Source of the DNA: Imbricaverruca yamaguchii
Taxonomy: Eukaryota > Arthropoda > Thecostraca > Neoverrucidae
Length of the DNA stretch: 64,000 bases
Assembly (NCBI GenBank): GCA_034440575.1
Contig: JAOTOL010001625.1
Span: 2,998,501 to 3,062,500, forward strand
Direction of reading: 5' to 3'
How positions within the stretch are numbered: position 1 is the stretch's first letter; each line of letters starts with the position of its first letter. The position numbers were made by a program, and so were the translations under genes. The notes under the pieces were generated by a model that was given only the letters and a program-made list of their open reading frames with translations, was not told the DNA's origin and ran no database searches. Shown piece after piece: positions 1-10,975 of the stretch.

Positions 1-899
1 CACCCCCGCGATCGAATGCACAGGTTCATTTCCCGTTCGGTCAGACTATTAGGTTACGGATTGAACGATGGGCTTCCTGGTAACAGGGAATTACGAGATT
101 GGTTGTTGGCCGAGACGCGAGGCTGCCGAAAAATGAGTGTGGCGAAGAGACTGTTGCGGGGTTAAGAGGGAAGCAAAACTATATTCCAATAGCTGAAGTA
201 ACTATCGCGGAAACGAGCGAGACGTCTGGTGCCGCAATAGTTATTTTTCCGGCGACCGCACCAGAAATCTGGCAACCATCTTTTCAACCCATGGGTCTGG
301 TTCAAAACACTAAGCCAAGGAGCCAAAACACCCCCCACCCAACCCCCCTACTGCCGACAGGAGTTCGCAATTCAGTCGGTGCCAACTGAGCAGCCCTACA
401 ATTATGAGATGATCTTTATGAGTATCAAAAGGGCTCCATGCTCCTAAGCAGTTTTTCATTGTAGATTCCTGTACTCCCCGGTCGGGGATGAGGGATGCTA
501 ACCTACTAACCCCGGAAGTACCTGTGAGTGAGAACAAGTTGTTTCCCCATTTACGATAATAACCAGGCATGAACTACGTATGGGTGTAACATTGATCTGT
601 GTGTTTGTTTCCTTTTTCCCGCAATGGGGTTGGCCATCGTAACTCAGCTGGCTAGGAAAATAGCATTCCCTCTGGTTGCCACAGCTACCCGACTAATGGT
701 GTGGATACAGTCGTTTCCGGGGACTCACGTAGGATACCGAAACTGTAAGACATCCCTGCCTTCCAGTTCCAGCATCCATCACTTGCCCGCGTCCCTTTGT
801 ATGGCCAGACCATGCACCCATGCAACGACAACTCCTCCCCTGTCACGAGCAAGTATGCCAACTTTCACTAGTTTACCAGACCGATCAGTTGTATCAGGG
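1..899. other. unassigned sequence, no gene supported
   Basis: Open frames here are under 100 codons, overlap on both strands and show no domain, repeat motif or splice-supported exon that I recognise. It may be degraded transposon sequence, because the next segment is a LINE fragment, but nothing in these bases proves that. Confidence 0.5.
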
Positions 900-1190
900 T
901 AGTCTTACCCCCTCGACCTATCCTCCGGTGTTGACGTGGTCCTGGAGATTGAAGTCCCACGTCATACAGTGCTAGTTGTGCCGGGGGACCAACACGCCTC
1001 CTTGGTCTAGATATTCGTGAGGGTCGGGCTGGTCCTTAGAACCCCATGCGGGTCGAGTGTCAGATCACCTTGAGCTGACCGTCCGGACTCAGGCCTGGTA
1101 TAACATGCCAGCCTGGCCGACCGGGGCCAAGGGGTGGGCGGCGCTGCGGCGCGGCTGAGATGACTCGCCTCTCTCTCCTGGTCGTGCGAA
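900..1190 (+). mobile_element. 5' fragment of the I-like LINE family (relic)
   Basis: This stretch matches, on the opposite strand, the 5' region of the LINE at 4099-10477, roughly its bases 10290 to 9960. Shared landmarks in order are a GTTGACG block, GTGCTAGTTGTG, GACCAACA-GCCTC and AAGGGGTGGGCGGCGCTG. Similarity runs for about 250 bases with many substitutions. The matched part is upstream of the likely ORF1 start, so this is mostly 5' UTR. A 5'-only piece is unusual for a LINE, whose dead copies normally keep the 3' end, so rearrangement after insertion is likely. Confidence 0.6.
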
Positions 1191-2135
1191 GGCGCCGCCT
1201 ACATCTGGGACATGTTAGTCAGCGGAACGGTAAGAGAAAACGCGAAGCTGAGAGTGCAAAATGTTCGTATTGCGCTGCCGAACCAAAACCCCACTCTGCC
1301 TACGTGAACAATATGCGAGCATACCCAAAGGTACCTCACGCAGCGATGGCACAACAAATTCGAAGTATCTAAATCAAATGCACACATGAATGCCTCTCGC
1401 CTCATCACGCAGATGAGCATCATGATGTGCTCATTCGGTATCGAATGCACCCCGTTAGTCGAAGGAACATCTTCTCCCATAGCTGAAGAAATGTAAGGCA
1501 ACACGGAAACTGCGGAATCCTCAAGTTGCTGCCAATCACAACTCCCGATGCAAACCCTGGGATCGAATGGTCCATAGCGCAGCTGATCGGGAAGCCCGCG
1601 AAACAGGCATCCTCACAATCCGCCTCGTCGTCGCCTCTTCAGGGACACTACATGGCTCAGAGGTTGAATGCGTCGTAAAGTGCCCAAGGTTCTTCGCAGT
1701 CCTCGATCTCTCAACCTTCAACCCTCACAGCCGGTCCTTCTAAATCCAAATTCATACACGAACTTCTCGTCCAACACGGTCCGTCTCGACATGAGTCGGA
1801 GTAGCGCGCACACGAGGCGAGGCGTGCGCGACTGAGTAGGAGCTCGACAAGCTCCCCACTCGAGCACCGGGAGGGGACAAAGCGACCCCGTCCCCTTCCG
1901 CCGCCCAGCAGGAGAGTGGTGGCTCCGTCTAACCCTTCATCTCACCAAGCTTCTACCAGAGTGGGACCACCTATTCCACCCACACTGCCTCCCCCTGACA
2001 GGGGCCGCAATGCGCCACCGCAGCCCGGAGCCGCTCGTGCGGCGAAGGGACAATAATCGAACCCGCCTGCCATCTGTTGACAGGAAGCGGAGACACAGCC
2101 GCACGATTTCAACCCTGACTCCTCTAGCGGACAAC
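1191..2135. other. GC-rich unassigned sequence
   Basis: Moderately GC-rich, with a proline, serine and arginine-rich flavour in some frames around 1800-2130, as in LINE ORF1 tails. No frame stays open for long and I could not align it convincingly to the LINE in this window. Confidence 0.4.
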
Positions 2136-2139
2136 TGAG

Positions 2140-2385
2140 GAACTATTTTTGGACTTTATGAACTTCGGTATTAAATTAACCTTGGACGATATGAACGCTC
2201 CCTCTGAAGCCAGTTTTGGAGGTTGTCATCATTGGACGTTATGAACTTTGGACATTATGAACGCACCGTGTTCGAATTTTGTTTTGACTATTTTGAATTT
2301 TGGACGATATAACCCTTGGACGTTGTGAGTTTTGGACGTTATTAACTTCGGTACTAAATGAACCCCGAACATTATGAATGCTTTC
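2140..2385 (+). repeat. degenerate 17-bp tandem motif array
   Basis: The motif TTGGACGTTATGAACTT recurs in altered form about eight times (for example GGACGATATGAACG, GGACATTATGAACG, GGACGTTATTAACTT). A longer block, AACTTCGGTAYTAAATKAACC, occurs near 2161 and again near 2345. It is an irregular, decayed tandem array with no coding potential. Confidence 0.6.
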
Positions 2386-2600
2386 CGCTGAGAAGCGGTC
2401 TCCTGGCCGTGCTATATTATGTCCTCTATAACATATTAGATTTCCCGCAATCCCCGCCCTTCCTGCCATAGTGAGGGGCAGGCGACGCCACATTTCCTCG
2501 TCTGCTGAATGCGTCGAAAAGCCACAATCCAATAAAATCGTATCCTCTATAATGCGACCTCTGACTGCACCCAAGACAGCTGGGAAAACTGTAGTAACTT

Positions 2601-2785
2601 TGTTGTTGTTTGTTTATTGGTTGGTTCACGACACCCTTTATGCACATTCACGGCTAATGGCGCCGCCCACATTGTGTCGCCGGTGGGCCGCGGGATTGGG
2701 AAATGTCCTGAGTGGCGCTAGAGTCGAACCCGGGACCTTTGGTACCCATAGCCCGACACCTTAACCACTCGGCCATCCCCGCCCC
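2601..2785 (-). mobile_element. tRNA-derived SINE, full length, with TSD
   Basis: Read on the minus strand it starts with a tRNA-like head: A box TGGCCGAGTGG near the start and B box GGTTCGACTCT about 45 bases later, resembling a class II tRNA (Leu or Ser). A GC-rich body follows, then an A/C-rich tail containing GTGAACCAACCAATAAAC and CAA repeats. The flanks carry an 11-base target-site duplication, TGTAGTAACTT at 2590-2600 and TGTGGTAACTT at 2786-2796 (one mismatch). The internal boxes suggest RNA polymerase III transcription. Related copies lie at 22091 and 50631. It is not a functional tRNA gene, since the acceptor stem does not close. Confidence 0.88.
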
Positions 2786-2865
2786 TGTGGTAACTTCGTG
2801 AAATATTCCTAGCCATCCTGGGATGGGCGAAAAAAAGTTGGCAAACGCCGCAGCTAAGTGTGGAT

Positions 2866-2875
2866 CACACACATA

Positions 2876-2930
<55 letters not shown>

Positions 2931-2983
2931 GCGCACGCGCACACGCACAAGCACACGCACGCGCACACACACGCGCACACACA

Positions 2984-3043
<60 letters not shown>
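2866..3043. repeat. compound microsatellite (CA)n/(CG)n/(CGCA)n
   Basis: A 178-base run of alternating purine and pyrimidine: CA repeats, a CG-rich centre at about 2914-2975, then about 23 CA dinucleotides. The alternating CG and CA content makes it a potential Z-DNA former. The long histidine/threonine or cysteine/valine reading frames across it are artefacts. Confidence 0.97.
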
Positions 3044-3044
<1 letters not shown>

Positions 3045-3130
3045 GCTTTACCTCTTTAGGCGACCGATTACTACACGATTTCTTCTTCCCTTGCCTATTC
3101 CAAATGGAAAAAACACGTGGAACACGAAAC

Positions 3131-3740
3131 CACCGGCGGATCTAGCCCACCGGTTTGTGGGGCAGGACACTTTAGGATTTTGGCGTCAGCCCCGCCCCTC
3201 CCCCCAAAAAAGTATCTAAAAGTTGACAATCTTTTACATGGTAAGCTAGAACGATCAAACCGGTTACATATTTGTTGCACTCCCACTCTTTCCACAGTGC
3301 AAAAACCCTGAACTGCTGTTTACCTGATCACATTAGCAGCTGTCTCCAAGATACTCATGATTGAGAAAATTGCTAATGTGAACTTCTTACTTGGAGTAAC
3401 AGCAAGCAAGCTGATTTGTCTCATTAGGATGGTACAACTCTGGCTTTCAGCAGGCAGAGGTTGGGCTGGGGCCGGCTTCTGGTGCAGGCAGAAGGTTGAG
3501 ACAGGAGAGGTTTTAGGCAGAAGCTACCCCTTCAGGGGAAGGTTAAGATGGAAAATCCAGACTGAAAGTAAAGACAGACATATACTTCAATATGCACCTT
3601 GGAGTTCACAACATTTCATTCCTAGACATCTTAGATTCGACAATTATCTTGCCACAACAAGAACAACACAGTTTTCCATCTATAGAAATATCCCATTTGA
3701 TTATCAATCCATGATTGTATCTCCAATGGGAGGTTAGGCT
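3131..3740 (+). mobile_element. dispersed repeat B, copy 1
   Basis: It begins CACCGGCGGATCTAGCCC, like the hAT-type terminus at 44333, and aligns along its length to 44333-45119; its last part also aligns to 10976-11443. The copy at 44.3 kb has about 180 extra bases (about 44400-44590) that are absent here. It contains no recognised protein. A frame of 102 codons is open in all three copies, but its substitutions show no codon-position bias (see rejected items). It is probably non-autonomous hAT-derived sequence. Confidence 0.7.
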
Positions 3741-3747
3741 AGGTTAC

Positions 3748-4098
3748 TACGCGCGCTGGAAGGGAAGGGGGTCAAAATCCGCCCACCCCTTCGGCTTTTC
3801 ACACATAACTCCATATTTTACCGGTAGATTTTCGCAAATCTTTGCGTAGCTGGTTAGAAATGACCGGCGCGTTGTTTAAAGCCAGAAAACGGAAATCGGC
3901 TAAAAAATTCCGAGTTAGGGGCCGTTAAAGTTTAAAAAATGCACGGCGCCAGACGACAAAAAACGGCGCTGATGCGTTTCCCGTATATTGGCAAGATGGA
4001 AGTGTTCTTGGCGACACTGGCGATTTATTTGATGTGTATTGCTGTGCTGTATAGTTTCAAAGTCATGTTTGGTCACCAAGGTCAAGTCAGGTCAAGTC
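3748..4098 (+). mobile_element. TTAA-type element A, copy 1, left part (split by LINE)
   Basis: It starts with a degraded terminus (TACGCGCGCTGG, against CACGCGCCCTGG in better copies) and follows element A until base 4098, where the LINE begins. The sequence resumes at 10489 in exact register with intact copies. It carries an AGGTCA direct repeat with 4-base spacer at 4079-4094. No coding potential. Confidence 0.75.
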
Positions 4099-4239
4099 GT
4101 TGGTTGGTTCGTTATTTGAGGTTTAGGGCGTATCGACCAGATTTAGTCATTTAGTGCCCATAACTAATGGTTTGCTACTTGCTAAAAATAATCAAGCCTT
4201 CTTCCGAAGTATACATGTACACAGCCTCACATACTTAAG

Positions 4240-7200
4240 TCACATCTTTAAGTACACATTACAAAACCACATTACAGTGATGGACAGATGACAGATGTCG
4301 GAGATGTATTCAAATAATTTGCCCGTGTGGTTGAAACGCGAATCATCCCCTAAAATGTCAGAAAGAGTAAGCGAGCCTACTAGTCGTCCAAAATGCCGTC
4401 TTCGCTGCATTCGAAAGCGGGTGCATGACAACAGGACATGACGCACTGTGAGGGGTACATCACAATAGTCGCATGTCGGCCTGAGCTCATTCATCAGCAA
4501 ATGAATATGGGTGGCGTATGTGTGCCCTATCCTCAGCCTATATAGTACTATTTCTTGCCTTGCGGATTTTCTCACCAATGATTTCCATACTAACAAGCGG
4601 CTTTTCAATGTTTTAAGCTTGTTATTATCAATTAAGTCCCATGCTTTCTGCCATGTAAGTTCGAAGAATGCGTTGATCACCTGGTTGAGATTTGTGGTTG
4701 GAAGGGGAAGTATATGGGTAAAAGACTTACCGGCTGCTCTCTTTGCCGCTGCATCAGCCACGTCATTTCCAGTGATTCCCATATGGCTAGGAACCCAGCA
4801 TAGTGTGACGCTTTTCCCAGACTGGCTGATGGTATTAAGGCGAATTGCGAGGTCCTATAAAAGCGGATCACGCGGATAAAACGATTTCACAGCCAAGAGA
4901 CTGCTTAATGAATCCGAGACAATAACATGAGTACCTTCATGCCCCACTTCAATGAAGCATAACGCTTTTTGAATGACCATCAATTCCGCGGTACACACGG
5001 ATGCGTGTGCAGGCAGTGTAAATGTCCTTGTGTTGGGGCCATTCACGAAAGCACAGCCCACACCATTTGCTGTTCTTGAACCGTTGGTATAAGTAAAAGC
5101 ACACTCACGATAAGTTTCAAGGTGCTCCAGGGCCTTCATGCGAAAGAGTTCTGGTATCACTTTCGCTTTGCAAGTGTCTGCCAAGTAAATGCCTATCAAG
5201 GGAGGAGTCAGTTCCCAAGGAGAGTTGGTATTAACTCCACCCCATGACGCTGCGCAGGCGAATGCTGCTCTCCTGCAGCAACTTCTGTACGCGGAGAAAA
5301 AATGGGTTCGAACTAGTGCTTCGTCGATGCTGGAATATCTCCTGTATGCGAGAGGAAAACACGGACTCATAAGCCAGGTGCTTAGGAAATTGCTTCAGCC
5401 TGCAAGCGTAGTGTAGTCCGAGTTTGGCTCTTCTCAATGACAATGGCGGCTCATGAGCTTCCACCAAGAGACTAGCGATTGGCGAAGCACGGAATGCTCC
5501 CGTTGCGATTCTCAAGGCTGCATGATGGCCAGTGTCCAGACTGCGTTTGTTCGAGGTGCTGGCCGAGTCGTAGACAAAGCAGCAGTAGTCAAGCTTTGAT
5601 AGTATAAGTGATCGGTATACCCGTAGAAGAGTAGTTTTGTCCAATCCGTATGTAGTCTTAGACAGGCACATCATGATATTTAGGGAACTACTGCACGATT
5701 CGCGCAGAACTTGTAGGTGGTGTCTATACGTAATGCGGGTTTCGAAGAGGACACCCAATAATCTTGCTATCGGTCGGAAGGGTGTTTCTTGTCCGTAAAG
5801 TTGGATTTTTGGATTGCAACAGTTTCGACGACGGCAAAAGTGCATACCTACCGTCTTTGTCTTGGAGAAACGGAAACTATCTAGAATACTCCACCTTTCC
5901 AGACGTGAAATCGCAATCTGCAGCTGTCTCAATAGGGATGATGTATGTGATGATGAGTAGCAAATTCCAACGTCATCAACGAACAGCGATTTACCAATTC
6001 CACGTGGCAGACCATCTCCAATGTCATTTATCATGACTGCGAACAACGCAACACTCAGGATACTTCCCTGCGGAACACGGTTCACCTGAGCAAAAGTACC
6101 GGACACGAAACCCAATCCGTACACGAAACTTCCCATCGGCCAGAAAATTATTTTTAAAAGTGCCCATATGGCCGCGCACGCCAGCATTCTACAGCTTCAA
6201 AAGTATACCGTGTCTCCATGTGATGTTATAGGCGCCCTCGATGTCGAAAAAGATCGCACCTACGTGTCGCTTTTACTTGGAACTCCCACAGATTTCCGTA
6301 TCCAGTCTTAACACATGGTCAATTGTAAAGCGGTATTTTCTAAAACCACACTGTGCATTCGTAAAAAGGGTTCGCTCCTCCAAGAGCCATGTAAGACGCA
6401 GGTTCACAAGTATCTTCATCAATTTACGTAGACATGGGGTGAGCGAAGTCGGTCGATAATGTAATGGTTCAAAACCGCTCTTGCCCGGTTTCAACAATGG
6501 GACTACGGTACCTTCTCTCCAAGCGGGAGGAAACTCACGTCCATTCCAAACAGCATGAAAAGTCCTGAGGAGCATTTCAAGCGCGTTTGGGGATGGGTGA
6601 CGAAGCATCTCATTATGAACACTGCCTGGTCCTTCAGACACACAGCGTAAGGAATCAGTTGCTGAAATCAACTCAGTCATTGTAAAGGGTACGTTATACC
6701 AATGCTGGTCCAGGGTTTGAAAATCAACAGGTGTAGCTTCGCAGTAGGCTTGATGCCTAAAACTGGAGCTACTGTCGCGATTCATGCTGCGTCCTGCAAG
6801 GGCGCCAGCGATTGCATTTGCGAAATGGAAGGGTTCAATAACGACGCAGCCTGTAGAGTTGGCAGTGGAGGCGACCGAAATTTCCCCGAGATAAGCTTTA
6901 TTTGCGATCACACTTGCGACGATGGCACAGAGCGATTCAATTTGCTGACGTACGCATTCCATGACGCCTTCTTTGCCTGCCGGATCGTGCGACGTGCAGT
7001 CGCCCTCGCTTTCCGAAAAGCTAATAGGTTTTCATTGGTGCTATTTCGGCTAAATTGTTTCAGGGCTCGGCGCCGCTTCCTAATCGCTGCTCTGCACTCC
7101 TCAGTCGACCGCGGGACGGGTGCACGTCGAGGAGAGCCAGTAGTGCGAGGTATGCACTTGAAAACACACTGCAAAAGTATGGAGGTAAAAGTTTGCACCG

Positions 7201-7970
7201 ACATTGCACAATGAGCGTCGTATTCGCTAGAACATGCTTGCAGCCGATCTGTAAAAACCGACCACTCAATTTTTCGAAATTTCCACCGCTGTGACCTGGA
7301 CCACAGAACTGCTCCTAGGAATTCCAGCCAAACGGGGAAGTGGTCGCTACCGTGGAGATCTTCGTCAGCGAACCAGTCGAAGTATTTCGCTATCTGCAGG
7401 CTAACGATACTTAGGTCTAGCGCAGAAGTATTACCAGACGGTAGTGATAAATATATTTGTGTGCCAGTGTTCAAGATGCATAGGGACTTCTCCAGCATGA
7501 AAGTTTCCAGACCTCGTCCACGTATCCGCACATCCCCATACCGTGTGGTGGGCGTTAAAATCACCCAGAAGCAAAATTGGTGGAGGGAGTTCGGCTAGCA
7601 GTCGTCGGAGTGCTGCAGAGGGCAACGCGGATCCAGGAGGGAGATACATTGAGCATATACTGATCGAGAAATGACCGAATACGACTTTTGCGGCCACCGC
7701 CTGGAGAGGCGTACTCAGAGCGAGAGGTTGGGCGGGAGCACTGTTGTGCACCGCCAACATAACACCTCCATGTGCAACAGTATCACTGCTGCCGTCCTTG
7801 CGAAAAACCCGGTAGTTACTTAAGAATAGTGGATTGTCGGGTGACAGCTTCGCCTCTTGTATACAAGCGACTACCGGGTTCCTGTGATGCAGTAAAATCT
7901 GTAGCTCCTGGAGACTGGTCCTGATGCCTCTACAGTTCCATTGTAAAGCAGAAGATATGTTGACTTGTGA
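4240..7970 (-). pseudogene. LINE ORF2: endonuclease, reverse transcriptase, RNase H (broken)
   Basis: ORF2 nicks the target and copies the element RNA into DNA. The frame opens at 7970 directly after an in-frame TAA, with no ATG before the endonuclease start (LQWNCRGIRTS, near 7946). Endonuclease landmarks follow: ACIQEAKLSPDN, LLLGDFNAHHTVWG (about 7560) and GSDHFPVWLEF (about 7340). The RT covers about 6690-5600, with FFDIEGAYNITW near 6240, NRVPQGSILSVALF near 6080 and the catalytic FVDDVGICY near 5970. RNase H covers about 5110-4740 (TYTNGSRTANGVGCAF, SDSLSSLLAVK, WVPSHMGITGNDVADAA). A C-terminal zinc motif CDYC-7-H-4-C lies at about 4465. Frameshifts lie near 7500, 6930, 6290 and 5300, and stops at 6189-6191 and 4855-4857. 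Confidence 0.92.
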
Positions 7971-8213
7971 TTAGACCAGTACGGACTAGTAGACTAGACT
8001 AGGCTCGTACGGTCTAAAAGTCAGTACGACCGAGCGCAGAATCGAGGCGACCAATCGGCCCTGCCCCAAGTGAGTGGGTTCTCGAGCGGGAATGTGGTGA
8101 CGCTTCTCCTTCCGGCGGGGAGCTGGCCTAAGGCGATACACGCTTTTGGGGAGCGTTCGCGTGCGGAGGAGGAGGAGGGCACATCTTGAGCGGGCTACTG
8201 CCAACAGCCAAAG

Positions 8214-8241
8214 GTGCCTGATCTCGAAGGAGATCAGGCAC
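8214..8241 (-). other. 12-bp perfect hairpin at the ORF1-ORF2 junction of the LINE
   Basis: GTGCCTGATCTC and its exact reverse complement flank a four-base loop (CTTC on the minus, sense strand). It lies after the ORF1 stop (8353) and before the ORF2 opening (7970). A stable RNA stem here could influence ORF2 translation, which is inference. A perfect 12-bp stem surviving in a copy with many other mutations is notable. Confidence 0.7.
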
Positions 8242-8352
8242 TCCGGGGGCTTGCTGCTTGTCCAGTCCTTGGCGGCTTGCTGCCCGGACTCTCCCAATTT
8301 CTGCAAGTCACATTCTCTTCGCCTCACGGACGCGTCTCTCGGACTTTTGCCT

Positions 8353-9941
8353 CTAGAGACTCGCGTCCGGTATCGGTAGTGTCCTACTAGTGTTTGCAGC
8401 CGGAAACGTTGGTGCGGAGGTCGTGTTTCTCGGAAAGTTAGACGGAGGTGGAGGGGATCTTGAGCGGAAGGTGATGGGAAGGGATGACGTGGGGGCACTA
8501 GAGACTGGGGCGAGGAGGAGTTGGGCTTGGTTGGGGGACTTTGCTGGTTTCTTAGTCCTTTGTACCAGTGTCCACCCACCCTTCGAGGCGATACTTTCGC
8601 CCGCTACCTGCACCACCTCTGATGCCAACGAGGTAACATCCCTGGGCGGGGTGTCCGGGCGTCTCATCTGATCTGGTGAACGAAACTGACCAGAGGCCTG
8701 ACTTCCTGCATCCGTCGCTGGTATGCAGATGATGCCAGATGTGTCAAGTATGGCACTGAGCTGTGCAAGTAACTGGGTGGTGTTCGCATGCTGCCTTGTT
8801 GTGGGGATCCTGGGAGTATCTCTCACTGCCGCTGCATACGATATTTTTGGATCGGTTTCGTCATGCGCCTCTCGGGCTTGACGAAATGAAAGTTGACTGG
8901 TGCTCTTGATGAATAGTATTTCTTTCTCTCTAACATATGCTGGACAAGAACAGTCATATGATGGATGCGGCACTTGATTATTATCACAGTTAACACACCT
9001 CGTGTCTTTCGAGCTACAGTTGTCGCCAGTACGTTCTGGCGAACCGCATTTCCCACACGCTGAGCGACCCCTGCAATGCTGTGTGGTGTGGCCGTACCGC
9101 TGACATTGATAGCAGCGCATGTGACTGGGGACAAACATCCTCACCTTAACTCGTACGTAGCCAACAGATTGGTAGTTGGCAAATCAGTTGAGTTAGAGGT
9201 TGTAATGGTTCTGTTAGTTGGCGTCAAAACGCTTCCACGACGTGCCTTTATCCTATGTGCCTCTACTAAACCGTACTCAGACAGACCATCCACTATTTCC
9301 TCTTCGGGGACACCCCCCAGGTCATAAGAGTTAATCACACCCTTCGATTGGTTTTTGGTTCTGTGTGGTTGCACCGCGATCGGAATAGCAATTTCGTGTC
9401 GTCCACTCTGGTCTCTTAATGCATACTCGGTAATCCCTGGAATATTCCGGGCCTCCTCCACATTCCGGAACTCAACTTCCAATCCTCCATTACGCAAAGG
9501 TTCGAATCGTAAAATATCTCCAAGGAGGCCACAGCCGTGTTTACGTTGGAAATGTGACAGTGAGGAGAGCGTCTTCCCAGGTTCCTTCGAGGTGAGGACT
9601 AGAACTCGAGGAGGTCGTGGCCTCGATACCGTGTTATTAAGCCGGACATTTGGCTGGTTCTGGGGGTTTCGACCACGCGTTGTTGATGTGGTACGGGACG
9701 TGGGAGGCTCAAGATGGTACGCCTCCGCGGGCGTCGGGTCGGTGTCCCAACTACCTCTAGGGCTTGGGTCCCTGATCAAGGATCCGGGGGGAGATTGGGT
9801 GTTATAAAAATCCATGAAGTATGCTTGGTTTCTTCCCTGCAGACGTTCCACCACACTGGGGCCCAACTGGGGAGACGCCTGTGTCCCGAAGGCGGGAGGA
9901 CGCCAAACGTTCGCGGAGCTATACAGGGCAGACGACGCCAT
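8353..9941 (-). pseudogene. LINE ORF1 (Gag-like, zinc-knuckle protein), frameshifted
   Basis: ORF1 proteins of this LINE type bind the element RNA and form the ribonucleoprotein. The first good ATG is at 9941 (protein start MASSALYSSANV); the frame is open upstream to about 10181 but without an ATG there. The N-terminal two thirds is polar and proline-rich. At about 9160-9185 one frameshift leads into the zinc-knuckle frame, which reads MRCYQCQRYGHTTQHC, then CGKCGSPERTGDNC, then CVNCDNNQVPHPSYDC, three CCHC-like knuckles in a row (about 9120-8960). The C-terminal part is serine and proline-rich and stops at 8353. Overlapping frames continue to about 7986, so the original C-terminus may have been longer. 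Family assignment is firm from the knuckles and position. Confidence 0.85.
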
Positions 9942-10488
9942 CACCCGGCCGGGAGAGAGACACCACCCCGACCGGGATCCAGCGCCGCCCACCCCTTGAC
10001 CACAGCCGGCCGGTCCGGCAGGCACTAGGCCGAGACTCAGGCCCCCAGACCGAGGCGAGCAGTCACTTGACCCGTGTGAGGCCCCACGGGCCCTCCCGTG
10101 CCTCCGGGATATCAGGACCAAAGAGGCATGTTGGTCTTCCGTCACAACTAGCACCGTGCGACGGGGGACCTCAGCCTCCACGACTCCGTCAACCCCGGGG
10201 TACGGGCCGAGGGGCGCGGCTACCCGATAAAACTGAGCTGGAGGTCAGGGTCGGGGAAGTTGTCTTACCTGTTCATGGTGGGGATGGTTGGTGTTGCAGG
10301 GCCTGGTGAAGGACATGGATGTTAGAATGAGATGGGCATTGGAATGGGAGTGTAGGGATGGAAGGACGAGTGAGGCACTCCTAGTCTGACCCTTGCCGGA
10401 TCACTGATGGACTGGGATTCTGGGTCCTTAGGGCACTCAATCCTCCCACCGCGTAAAGGTGGTGCCTCGTCGAGGGACAGGTTAAGTC

Positions 10489-10975
10489 CATGACAGGTTA
10501 ATGGAACCAAACTTCGTCAACTGGAATGTTGTCATAAATGACCGTCATGCGATTGATGTCACTTTGCATGTTACTCACTAGACATCTTGAAAACTTCTGC
10601 TTGTCATTGTGTACCACAGCGCTTCAATACTGTATTCATGTACTTCACTACTTTCTTTGCGAAGCCGATTGCGCCGAGCCGCCCAACGGAGCAGTCGGAC
10701 GGGCGGCCCGGTTCCGGCAACTGGAGCAAGTAATGACCTGATAAGTGCTGCTATATTGGTGACTTGATGTTAATTGCCTAGTCTAGAATCTGTATTGCAT
10801 CATTAGTAATGTCCAAAACATCATTGATGCCATTTTGCAGCACTTGAACACAATCACCGCGAACTGTAGCAATGATTAGCCAATCCACGGAAAACCAGAA
10901 CAATTTGATATTTTGACCTCATTTGACCATGATATTGACCTAAGGTCATGACATTTGCGCACAATAGAGTTCACG
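10489..10975 (+). mobile_element. element A, copy 1, right part
   Basis: Continuation of the element interrupted by the LINE. It aligns with 11770-12250 and 45470-45965 and stops inside the motif GTTCAC, fused to repeat B at about 10976, so its own right terminus is missing. Landmarks shared by all copies are GCGCCGAGCCGCCCAACGG and ATTAGTAATGTCCAAAACAT. Confidence 0.75.

Larger units (their letters stand above)
4099..10477 (-). mobile_element. full-length I-superfamily-like LINE with TSD
   Basis: A 6,379-base non-LTR retrotransposon inserted in element A. An 11-base duplication flanks it: CAGGTCAAGTC at 4088-4098 and CAGGTTAAGTC at 10478-10488. Uninterrupted copies of A at 11.76 kb and 45.46 kb show the empty site, with the flanks directly joined. 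From the 5' end (right) it has a GC-rich leader of about 530 bases, ORF1 with CCHC zinc knuckles, ORF2 with AP-endonuclease, reverse transcriptase and RNase H, and a short 3' UTR ending in AACGAACCAACCAAC at 4099. RNase H together with an AP-endonuclease points to the I superfamily; I cannot resolve the clade. Both ORFs are broken, so this copy cannot mobilise itself. Confidence 0.92.

Noticed and set aside
2700..2785. A functional tRNA gene
   Set aside because: A and B boxes are present but the arms do not close and the sequence continues into a SINE body with a target duplication.
2654..3219. Cys/Val and His/Thr frames up to 128 codons
   Set aside because: Translation of the CA/CG microsatellite.
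3430..3737. A 102-codon frame open in all three repeat B copies (also 11141-11458 and 44817-45221), with an in-frame 3-base indel
   Set aside because: Hand comparison of copies 1 and 2 gave roughly 8, 13 and 13 differences at codon positions 1, 2 and 3, with many amino-acid changes, so there is no sign of selection on a protein.
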